In this document: positions 54,846 through 62,499 of the stretch, one piece after another
Layout: every line of letters begins with the position of its first letter
Position numbering within the stretch: the stretch's first letter is position 1
Assembly (NCBI GenBank): GCA_031268385.1
Contig: JAIRXH010000178.1
Location: forward strand, 1-64,000
Direction: 5' to 3'
DNA: 64,000 bases
Source: Treponema sp.
GTDB lineage: Bacteria > Spirochaetota > Spirochaetia > Treponematales > Breznakiellaceae
Position numbers and translations under genes: made by a program
Notes under the pieces: model-generated
What the model saw: the letters and a program-made list of their open reading frames with translations, nothing else
Database searches by the model: none
What the model was told of the DNA's origin: nothing

Positions 54846-56081
54846 TCAGCCGTGAACGATGCGTACCCCCGTAGCGGGACGCACCTCATAAATCACCGGA
54901 TGAAAGCCGAAGATCCGCTCGTAATCTTCAAGCCTTTTTTTGTATTCCTCCACCGCGTTTTCCCGGAGTATGGTATAGGTACAGCCGCCGAAGCCCTGCC
55001 CCGTCATGCGTGAACCAAGAACCCCCTCTATTTCCTGGGCCCTTTTGACAAGCCAGTCCACTTCCGGACAGGACACCTCGTAGAGATCCCGGAGACTTTC
55101 GTGGGAATGGGTAATGACGCGGGAAAGCGCGGGAAGATCCGGCTCCCTCAGCGCCGCTTCGGCGTCGGCAATCCTCTGTATTTCTTCCACGACATGCATG
55201 CTCCGCCGCCTTATCTCCTCGGGCAGGTTGCCCATGGAATCGACCAGATCCCCGGCGGCGAAATCCCGGAAACTGGCCCCTTCCCTGCCGCGGGAAAGGA
55301 GATCAAGCCCCTTTTTTATGTCGCCGTAACGCTGTTTCAGCTCTTCTTCCACCCCCATACGGGGCACGCGGGAATCCATGACAAGGATACGGTACTTTGA
55401 AAGGGGCGATTTTATCTTCCTCACTTCCAGCGTGGCCTCGTCAATGACAAGGAACTGATCTTTTCTGGCCGAAAAGAGGACGAGATAGTCGACGGGGGAA
55501 CTTTTCCCGAAAAAAAGCTCCCGCGAAGAAACGAGCGCCCCGACAAGATCGCGGTCGTGAATGTTCGCCTGAAAAAACCCCCGGAGCGCCGCCGCCGCCG
55601 CCGCTTCTATGGCGGACGAGGACGCCAGCCCCACCTGCTGGGGAACCGTACCCGAAAGGGTAAAATTAAGCCCCTTGACAGGGTATCCCAGCCCGGCAAA
55701 AACATGAATGGCGACCTTGATAAAGTTTGCCCAGCGGTCTTCCCGTTTGTATTTGAGGTTGATAAGGGTAGTCCGTTTCCGCTCCCCCAGATCCGCCGCG
55801 TAAAAACGTATGGAATTGTCCTTTCTAAGGCTCACCGCGACCCGGACCGTCCGGTCTATGGCGGAGGAAAGGTACAGCCCGGCCCCCGGTTCACCGTGTT
55901 CGCCAAGAAAATGTATCCTCCCCGGAGCCTCGGCGATAACAACGGCGCCCTCGTCCTGCCCGGACAGGGGAACGGCGGACCGCCCGGATTTCTTTTCGGC
56001 GGGATCTCCGGCATTGTCCGGCCGGGATCGGTTATCATCTATTTCATACTCCTTCCGGTGAACAAGACCGATATCCAGCAT
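54846..56081 (-). CDS. GHMP kinase, galactokinase-like with divergent sugar motif
   Basis: APGRIHFLGEHGEPGAGLYLSSAIDR; LSGTVPQQVGLASSSAIEAAAAAAL; MTGQGFGGCTYTIL. Confidence 0.8.
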   Translation of the reverse strand: MLDIGLVHRKEYEIDDNRSRPDNAGDPAEKKSGRSAVPLSGQDEGAVVIAEAPGRIHFLGEHGEPGAGLYLSSAIDRTVRVAVSLRKDNSIRFYAADLGERKRTTLINLKYKREDRWANFIKVAIHVFAGLGYPVKGLNFTLSGTVPQQVGLASSSAIEAAAAAALRGFFQANIHDRDLVGALVSSRELFFGKSSPVDYLVLFSARKDQFLVIDEATLEVRKIKSPLSKYRILVMDSRVPRMGVEEELKQRYGDIKKGLDLLSRGREGASFRDFAAGDLVDSMGNLPEEIRRRSMHVVEEIQRIADAEAALREPDLPALSRVITHSHESLRDLYEVSCPEVDWLVKRAQEIEGVLGSRMTGQGFGGCTYTILRENAVEEYKKRLEDYERIFGFHPVIYEVRPATGVRIVHG

Positions 56082-56162
56082 CTATGTATGACCTCGCATG
56101 ATTGTACTGGTTCCATTGTATCTGAAAACGCCGCGTTGTTCAATAAAAATGAGTATGATAAA

Positions 56163-56215
56163 TGAGCTTGTTCCAAAACCCGGTTGGTTTTGAAACAGCC
56201 TCAAATGAGGCTGTT
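56163..56215 (+). repeat. Repeat family B hairpin (CCCGGTTGG loop) plus terminator-like hairpin
   Basis: GAGCTTGTTCCAAAACCCGGTTGGTTTTGAAACAGCCTCAAATGAGGCTGTTTT; second perfect stem AACAGCCTCA/TGAGGCTGTT. Confidence 0.7.
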
Positions 56216-56233
56216 TTACGATAAAACCGCCGT

Positions 56234-56839
56234 TCAGTTCCGCAGCACGTTCCTGACGACCGATACCAGGGGGACGGCAAGGATAACCGGAAGCAGCGCG
56301 GCGCCCAAAAGGACGCGCTGGGAAAAAAAAGCCCAGTAAACCGTCGCCGCGAGGAGGGGAAGGGCCAGAGCGGCCAGCGCGGAGAAGATAACCAGGACAA
56401 CGCGGCCCCGGAGAAGGAAACCGGCAAAAAGGGAAACGCCGCAGGCCAGTGATGTCCACAGGAGCGGAACCAGCACCAGAAGAATGGGGTTTCTTCCCGC
56501 GCTCCAGCCCACCGCCCGCATGGCCCCGGCCGGGACAAGCCACAGGAGTATGAAATTGGCAATACCGGCCCCGCCCCTGAAAACCCCAGCGGCGGCAAAC
56601 AGGAAATACACGGCGAACGGAAGCAGAACCGGGACGCTTACAATATCCACAAAGCCGCTCAGCCAGCGGGAAAACCCGAAACCGCCGGGGGTAATAAAGG
56701 AACCGAGAAAAAACCGCGAAACGGCGGCGACGCTTCCCAGAAGCAGGGCCCACGCCCCGCCGGAACTTTCGTCCCCGGGGGCGGTGGAACGGTAAAAGAG
56801 GCAAAAAAGAAGCGTCCAGAGGAAACAGAAAAAACTCAT
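56234..56839 (-). CDS. Integral membrane protein of unknown function
   Basis: About six hydrophobic segments across 201 codons. Confidence 0.6.
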   Translation of the reverse strand: MSFFCFLWTLLFCLFYRSTAPGDESSGGAWALLLGSVAAVSRFFLGSFITPGGFGFSRWLSGFVDIVSVPVLLPFAVYFLFAAAGVFRGGAGIANFILLWLVPAGAMRAVGWSAGRNPILLVLVPLLWTSLACGVSLFAGFLLRGRVVLVIFSALAALALPLLAATVYWAFFSQRVLLGAALLPVILAVPLVSVVRNVLRN

Positions 56840-56923
56840 GAACGTATCCTACTATCCTGAAGACGGCCCCGCAAGGCCCTTCCCCGCCGACGGACCGCGG
56901 CAATGCCGGATTCAACATCCCAA

Positions 56924-56950
56924 ACCCGAAAAGAGACCTGAAAAATCCGC
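56924..56950 (+). repeat. 27-bp repeat, copy 2
   Basis: Identical to 39955-39981. Confidence 0.9.
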
Positions 56951-56958
56951 GTTCCCAC

Positions 56959-56988
56959 TGGACAAAAAGTCCCTTTCATTGGTATACT
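56959..56988 (+). promoter_or_regulatory. Candidate promoter for infC-rpmI-rplT
   Basis: TGGACA (56959-56964), 18 bp, TATACT (56983-56988). Confidence 0.5.
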
Positions 56989-57065
56989 TTCCGCGTAAAC
57001 CGGCGGTTTATGCCATACGTTAACCGGAAATTGCGGCTGCCGCGCGGAAGCCATGAGGAGGTCAG

Positions 57066-57578
57066 TTGTCGGACAAGGATTTACGAATCAATGGGGAAAT
57101 TCGGGTGCGGGAGATCCGCCTTATCAGGGATGAGGGGGAACAGGGGGTCATGAGTACCTCCAGGGCGCTTGAACTTGCCAGGGAGCAGGGGGTTGATCTT
57201 GTGGAAGTCGCCCCGCAGGCGGTTCCCCCGGTGTGCAAGATCATGGATTACGGCAAGTTCAAGTTTGAAAATGAAAAAAAAGTCCGGGATTCAAAAAAGA
57301 AACAAAAGCTGCTTAAACTCAAGGAAATCCGCATGCAGCCAAAGATAGACGAGCATGATCTGGATTTCAAGTCGAAGCACATAAGGGATTTTTTGGGTGA
57401 AGGCAACAAGGTCAAGGTAACGGTCCGGTTCAGGGGCCGGGAACTTGCCCATACGGAACTGGGAGCGGATGTCCTCAAGGATGTTCTTGCCAGAATAGAA
57501 GGAGAATATGTCATGGACAAGGCCCCGTCAATGGAAGGCCGTTTCATGTCCATGGTGTTAAGTCCAAAGAAAAAATAA
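57066..57578 (+). CDS. infC: Translation initiation factor IF-3 (TTG start)
   Basis: [49 protein letters not shown] six bases upstream of TTG. Confidence 0.95.
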   Translation: MSDKDLRINGEIRVREIRLIRDEGEQGVMSTSRALELAREQGVDLVEVAPQAVPPVCKIMDYGKFKFENEKKVRDSKKKQKLLKLKEIRMQPKIDEHDLDFKSKHIRDFLGEGNKVKVTVRFRGRELAHTELGADVLKDVLARIEGEYVMDKAPSMEGRFMSMVLSPKKK

Positions 57579-57617
57579 CCGGATAATTCCGGAAGATTAC
57601 GGATACGGAGCGGCATT

Positions 57618-57818
57618 ATGCCAAAGATGAAAACCAGAAAGAGCGCGGCAAAGCGCTATTCGTTTACGGGAACCGGAAAGGTCAAGTACAAGAAGCAGAA
57701 TCTTCGCCATATCCTGACCAAAAAATCCACAAAACGGAAGCGGAGCCTCCGTCACAGCGGTATTTTATCCGGCGATAACGTACCAGTCATCAGAAAACGC
57801 CTCCTGCCCTACGGGTAA
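57618..57818 (+). CDS. rpmI: 50S ribosomal protein L35
   Basis: [23 protein letters not shown]. Confidence 0.95.
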   Translation: MPKMKTRKSAAKRYSFTGTGKVKYKKQNLRHILTKKSTKRKRSLRHSGILSGDNVPVIRKRLLPYG

Positions 57819-57844
57819 GAATTCAGGCGGACGAGGAGCGGAAT

Positions 57845-58222
57845 ATGTCACGAGCGGTAGACGGTTCAAAAAGAAAGAACCACAGAAAAAAGATCCTTAA
57901 ACTGGCCAAGGGTTATTGGGGACGAAGGCACTCGAATTACAAGACCGCCAAAGACGCGGTAACGAAGGGGCTTTTCTACGCGTACCGGGACCGGCGCGAC
58001 CGGAAAGGGGACTTCAGGCGTATCTGGATCATCAGGATCAACGCCGCCTGCCGGGCGGAAGGAATTTCCTATTCACGATTCGTGGACGGCCTTAACAAGG
58101 CGGGAATAGAGATCAACCGGAAAACCCTGTCGAACATGGCGGTGGAAGACCCTTCGGCATTCGGCGCGATTGTGGCCCGCGTCAAGTCCGCTCTGGAAAA
58201 TCCCGCTTCCCGGGGAGCCTAG
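57845..58222 (+). CDS. rplT: 50S ribosomal protein L20
   Basis: [40 protein letters not shown]. Confidence 0.95.
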   Translation: MSRAVDGSKRKNHRKKILKLAKGYWGRRHSNYKTAKDAVTKGLFYAYRDRRDRKGDFRRIWIIRINAACRAEGISYSRFVDGLNKAGIEINRKTLSNMAVEDPSAFGAIVARVKSALENPASRGA

Positions 58223-58225
58223 TCC

Positions 58226-58642
58226 ATGGTCACCCTCGATCAGGTTAAACTGCTGGAGACCAAGGTCGAAAAGGCCATAGGGTATGTCGAAAAGGTAAGC
58301 GGGGAAAACGCCGAACTGAGGGGACGGCTTGAGTCCTATCAGAAACGTATCGACGAACTTGAAATACTGGTACAGACATTCAGGGAGGATCAGAGCCGCA
58401 TTGAAGACGGCATCCTTTCCACCCTGGACAGGCTTAACCAGTTTGAGGACGCCATAGAACGGAGCCTGGGCATTAAAGGCCGGGACAAGGAGAGGAAGAG
58501 CCCGAAGGCGGCTTCTCCCGCCGCCGCGCCCGAACCGGACGCGCCTTCTTTGGCCGGGGATCTCCCCGAACCGGACACGGGCCCTGACGGGGCGGAGCCT
58601 GGGGAGCCGTCCAAAGACGGCGGGGAACTGGATATATTTTAA
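58226..58642 (+). CDS. Coiled-coil protein, ZapB-like N-terminus
   Basis: VKLLETKVEKAIGYVEKVSGENAELRGRLESYQKRIDEL coiled coil, acidic Pro-rich tail, adjacent to a zapA-like gene. Confidence 0.6.
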   Translation: MVTLDQVKLLETKVEKAIGYVEKVSGENAELRGRLESYQKRIDELEILVQTFREDQSRIEDGILSTLDRLNQFEDAIERSLGIKGRDKERKSPKAASPAAAPEPDAPSLAGDLPEPDTGPDGAEPGEPSKDGGELDIF

Positions 58643-58646
58643 AGAT

Positions 58647-58931
58647 ATGCCTGCAAGCGATCTCCGTCTGGATATTCTGGGAACTTCCTTTTCCATCACG
58701 GCGGATGAAGAGCGGGCGTATCTTGAAGAGATCCTTGTCCAATACCGCGCGGCGCTTGAGCGTACGCGGGAGCAGACCGGACTGACAGATCCGCTGAAGC
58801 TCGCCATACTTACAGGTTATCTTTTAAGCGACGAAGTCCACAAACTCAAAGGCCGGAACGGACACGAGGCCGAGGAACTCACTCTGGATCTTATCGCCCG
58901 TATAGACGAGGCGCTGGGAAACAGGGCGTAG
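58647..58931 (+). CDS. zapA: Cell division protein ZapA-like
   Basis: LRLDILGTSFSITADEERAYLEEILVQY; TDPLKLAILTGYLLSDEVHKL. Confidence 0.75.
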   Translation: MPASDLRLDILGTSFSITADEERAYLEEILVQYRAALERTREQTGLTDPLKLAILTGYLLSDEVHKLKGRNGHEAEELTLDLIARIDEALGNRA

Positions 58932-58943
58932 GCGCCGCGCGTC

Positions 58944-60155
58944 ATGCTGTACAAACTGCGGAACACCGTCAAACATTACGACTGGGGATCTCCCGATTAC
59001 ATTCCCCGGCTTCTGGGACTTGACAATCGCGGGGGAGAACCCTGGGCGGAACTGTGGATGGGCGTACATCCCGGAGGGCCTTCGCGGGTTCTTTGGGGAA
59101 AAGAAGAGATCCTGCTGTCCGGCCTCATAGCGGAGAACCCTGCGCTGTACCTCGGCGGGGAGGCGGCGGAACGTTTTGGGGGACTTCCCTTTCTTTTCAA
59201 GCTGCTCGCTGCGGGAAAACCGCTTTCCATTCAGGCCCACCCGAATCTTGAGCAGGCAAGGGAAGGCTTTGAAAGGGAAAACAGGGCGGGCCTGGCCCCC
59301 GGCGCGCCGGACCGCAATTACAGGGATCCCAATCACAAACCGGAAATCGTATGCGCCATTACCCCCTTTACCGCCCTGTGCGGTTTTCGGGAGCCGGGGG
59401 AAATTGAAGATCTCTTCCGCGCCGTTCTCGGGTCCGCGCCCCGCCGTCTCCTTGACAGCCTTGGGCCCCTGGAAGAAGCGCTGGCAATTCCCGCCCCAAA
59501 AGAAGCCCTGCGTTCTTTTCTTGCCGCCCTCTTTGCCCTTCCCAAGGCGGCGGCGGGCGAACTCGGCGCCTTCCTCATGGATTCAAAAGGGGCTGAGGCC
59601 CCGGCCGGTTCGGCCGCACGAACGGCGGGATCGTGGGCCGCCCGGTTCGCGGCGCTGTACCCCGGAGATCCTTCGGTTATCGCCCCCCTTTACCTCAACC
59701 TTGTCACGCTTGAGCCGGGCGAGGCGATCTTTCTTCCCGCGGGCGTTCTTCACGCCTACATGGAGGGCTTCGCCGTGGAACTCATGGCCAACTCGGACAA
59801 TGTGCTGCGGGGGGGGCTTACGGGCAAACACATGGACATACCCGAACTCATGCGGGTCCTCGATTTTTCGCCGGGAAAACCCCGAATCCTCACGGCGGAT
59901 CCCCTTTCCGGCCGTTACGCCGCCCCTTGCCTGGAATTTTCGCTTCGAACGCTCCGGGGCGGGGACGGAATCAGACGCCGGGAACAAGGCCCGTCCATTA
60001 TTGTTGTGACGGAAGGGGCGCCCAGGCTTTCTTCCGGCGAAACCCTTCCGGGGGGAAACTCGATCTTTGTTCCCTCGGGAAACACGGCAAGCCTTGAGGG
60101 GGACTTTACCGCCTTCGCGGCGTCAATCCCCGCCGCCGCTCCGGCCGCGCCCTGA
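58944..60155 (+). CDS. manA: Mannose-6-phosphate isomerase class I
   Basis: LRNTVKHYDWGSPDYIP, PLSIQAHPNLEQA, DPNHKPEIVCAITPF, PAGVLHAYMEGFAVELMANSDNVLRGGLTGK. Confidence 0.93.
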   Translation: MLYKLRNTVKHYDWGSPDYIPRLLGLDNRGGEPWAELWMGVHPGGPSRVLWGKEEILLSGLIAENPALYLGGEAAERFGGLPFLFKLLAAGKPLSIQAHPNLEQAREGFERENRAGLAPGAPDRNYRDPNHKPEIVCAITPFTALCGFREPGEIEDLFRAVLGSAPRRLLDSLGPLEEALAIPAPKEALRSFLAALFALPKAAAGELGAFLMDSKGAEAPAGSAARTAGSWAARFAALYPGDPSVIAPLYLNLVTLEPGEAIFLPAGVLHAYMEGFAVELMANSDNVLRGGLTGKHMDIPELMRVLDFSPGKPRILTADPLSGRYAAPCLEFSLRTLRGGDGIRRREQGPSIIVVTEGAPRLSSGETLPGGNSIFVPSGNTASLEGDFTAFAASIPAAAPAAP

Positions 60156-60170
60156 GGGCCGGCGCGAATA

Positions 60171-60635
60171 ATGCGGATACTTGTCGACGCCGATTCCTGC
60201 CCCCGTGCGGCCCGCGCCCTGGTGCTCCGCGCCGCCGAAAGAACGGGGATACAGGCCGTATTTGCCGCCAACCGTCCCATTCCCGGCATACGGGGAAAAA
60301 CGGCGGTAATGGAGATCTGCCCCCCCGGTGAAGGGACGGCGGACAACCGCATCGTGGAGCTTGCCCGCCGGGGAGATCTCGCGGTAACCAGGGACATTCC
60401 CCTGGCGGCACGGCTCGTGGAAGCGGGAGCGGCGGTAATAGACGACAGGGGCCGGGAATACACCCCGGACAACATACGGGAAAAACTTTCCCTGCGTAAC
60501 ATCAGCGTGGAATTTGCCCTCTCGGGCCTTGGGGCGGAACGAAACGCCGTCTACGGCAGAAAGGAACTCAAGGCCATGTCGGACAGCCTTGACCGCGTTC
60601 TTTCAAGACTGACAAGGGGAAAACCCGGACTTTAG
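60171..60635 (+). CDS. YaiI/YqxD (DUF188) family protein
   Basis: MRILVDADSCPRAARALVLRAAERT, GDLAVTRDIPLAARLVEAGA, DDRGREYTPDNIREKLSLR. Confidence 0.92.
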   Translation: MRILVDADSCPRAARALVLRAAERTGIQAVFAANRPIPGIRGKTAVMEICPPGEGTADNRIVELARRGDLAVTRDIPLAARLVEAGAAVIDDRGREYTPDNIREKLSLRNISVEFALSGLGAERNAVYGRKELKAMSDSLDRVLSRLTRGKPGL

Positions 60636-60687
60636 GGTCAAATTTTGTAGCACTGATTTATTCGAATGCGAATAAACCGGCGCTTCC

Positions 60688-61950
60688 TTAGCCCTGGCGG
60701 CCGGCTTCCGGGTAGAGGCTCTGTATCTGCTTGATGCTGGGCAGTATCTCGAAAAAAATCGACACCAGATCGGGATCGAATTTTGTTCCCGAAAGGTTTC
60801 TTATTTCCGCGAGAACCTGCTCCTCGTCCCAGGGTTCCTTGTACACCCGTTTTGAGCACAGGGCGTCGAACACGTCGGCAATGGCGACGATACGGCCCGT
60901 AAGGGGAATTTCCTCCCCCTTCCTCCTCAGCGCGTTTCCGTCCGCGTCGGCCTTGAGGGGCATTTCGGTAAGGGGATTCACCCAGCCCGGATAACCGGTG
61001 CCGTCCCAGTTTTCATGATGGGTAAGGGCAATATCCCTGGCTATGTTGTCGATGGGGTCCTGGGGATCCTCAAAAAGCTGCGCCCCGTACAGGGTATGAC
61101 GCTGCATGATAAGATACTCCTCGGGGGTAAAGCGGGCGGGCTTCTTCAGTATAACGTCCGATATGGCAACCTTTCCGACATCGTGAAGCATGGCCGCTAT
61201 TCTGAGGGTATCCCGGAATTTTTCACGTTCAAGATCGGACACACCGTGATGATAGGCCCAGCGGTCGTAGATCTCGACGGCGTAACCGGCAACGCGGTTG
61301 ACGTGGGTGCCTGTTTCCTTGGGGTCCCGAAGTTCCGACATCTTGATCATGCGCAGTATCATGGCCCTTGTTACATAGGCCCTCTGCAGCGCCACCGTGG
61401 CGTTGGCCGCGAAATGGGTAATGAGAAATTCATCGTCGGAAGAAAAAGGAACGGTGTTCCCCGCGTTATCTTTCGCGTTGATAACCTGAATGACCCCAAG
61501 CAGGCGGCCGTCGGCGGTAACAAGGGGAATGGTCAGGGTAGACGTGGTCTTGTAGCCGGAAAGTTTGTCAAAGGACTGGTTAAAGGAATAGGGGGTATGC
61601 GGGGGAATATTGTACATATCCGGAACGTTTATCAGCTTTTTGGTCAGCGCGCAGTACCCGGCAATAGATTTTTCATCGATAAAAACGGAAAACACCGAAT
61701 AGATCATCTTCTGCCCCTTGGGCAGTTCCTTCTGGATGGTATTATTATGGGCGTATTTTATGACCAGCTTGCCGGCCGACGTACTGTCTTCGATCTGATT
61801 TTCCTTCACGTAAATGGAACCAGCGTCGGCGTGAACCACCCTCCTGGCCTCCAAAAGTATACGTTCCAAAAGAAGATCAAGGTCCTGGATCTGATTCAAT
61901 TCCGAATCAATGCGTATGATGGATTTGAAATCCGTTTTTTCCCCTGTCAT
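60688..61950 (-). CDS. GAF + HD-GYP domain protein (candidate c-di-GMP phosphodiesterase)
   Basis: GAF-like N-term; AAMLHDVGKVAISDVILKKPARFTPEEYLIMQRHTLYGAQLF, LTHHENWDGTGYPGWV. Confidence 0.9.
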   Translation of the reverse strand: MTGEKTDFKSIIRIDSELNQIQDLDLLLERILLEARRVVHADAGSIYVKENQIEDSTSAGKLVIKYAHNNTIQKELPKGQKMIYSVFSVFIDEKSIAGYCALTKKLINVPDMYNIPPHTPYSFNQSFDKLSGYKTTSTLTIPLVTADGRLLGVIQVINAKDNAGNTVPFSSDDEFLITHFAANATVALQRAYVTRAMILRMIKMSELRDPKETGTHVNRVAGYAVEIYDRWAYHHGVSDLEREKFRDTLRIAAMLHDVGKVAISDVILKKPARFTPEEYLIMQRHTLYGAQLFEDPQDPIDNIARDIALTHHENWDGTGYPGWVNPLTEMPLKADADGNALRRKGEEIPLTGRIVAIADVFDALCSKRVYKEPWDEEQVLAEIRNLSGTKFDPDLVSIFFEILPSIKQIQSLYPEAGRQG

Positions 61951-62013
61951 ATAACCCCTTTTGCCTTATTCTACAACAAAATCGTCACGGGGAACAAGCG
62001 GGAGATTATTCGT

Positions 62014-62064
62014 CTTTCAGGAGAGGCTTTCCCGAAACTAACCGGGTTTTGGGAAATGCTCAGG
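62014..62064 (-). repeat. Repeat family B-like hairpin (ACCCGGTTAGT loop), likely XRE terminator region
   Basis: Minus strand GAGCATTTCCCAAAACCCGGTTAGTTTCGGGAAAGCCTC aligns to 56163-56201. Confidence 0.6.
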
Positions 62065-62066
62065 AT

Positions 62067-62393
62067 TCAGATCAAATATTTTCTCGATATTTTCTCCAAA
62101 GAACAGTCAATGGTAACGGAAACATCTTTTATGAATCCTTTTATAGCCTCTTTTACGTCGTTACCCGGTTCTTTTTCCGGTACAAAAAGCTCATAAACAT
62201 TAATTTCAAAAACATTGGCCAATTTTACGAGGGTCAAAGACGAAACCCAGCTCTTGCCTGTCTCAATATCGGCCAAAAAGTTGGTAGAAATGTCAATTTT
62301 TTCTGCCAGTTTTACCTGTGACCAGTTCCGCAGGCTTCGATAGTATTTGATATTCGCACTTAATATCCCCCTCAATTCTGTTTCTTGTATCAT
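62067..62393 (-). CDS. XRE-family HTH regulator
   Basis: LRNWSQVKLAEKIDISTNFLADIETGKSWVSSLTLVKLANVFEI. Confidence 0.9.
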   Translation of the reverse strand: MIQETELRGILSANIKYYRSLRNWSQVKLAEKIDISTNFLADIETGKSWVSSLTLVKLANVFEINVYELFVPEKEPGNDVKEAIKGFIKDVSVTIDCSLEKISRKYLI

Positions 62394-62414
62394 TTTAAAA
62401 ATTTACTCGCGTAC

Positions 62415-62443
62415 TTGATCTTTTTCCAATTGGCTATTATCAT
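62415..62443 (+). promoter_or_regulatory. Candidate promoter for the hydrolase gene
   Basis: TTGATC (62415-62420), 17 bp, TATCAT (62438-62443). Confidence 0.4.
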
Positions 62444-62499
62444 ATTGTCGACCATGCTATTATATGGTTGGAAATAATATCCGTTATGGAGGTGATTGT

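Noticed and set aside
59809-59816. G8 run in manA as a contingency tract
   Set aside because: Encodes conserved residues LRGGLTGK in a housekeeping enzyme; shorter than typical switch tracts.
60657-60676. TTTATTCG-aatg-CGAATAAA hairpin between yaiI and the HD-GYP gene
   Set aside because: Probably a simple bidirectional 3'-end hairpin; no T-run and no second copy found.
61015-62196. 393-aa + ORF opposite the HD-GYP gene
   Set aside because: Antisense to strong GAF/HD-GYP motifs; composition artefact.
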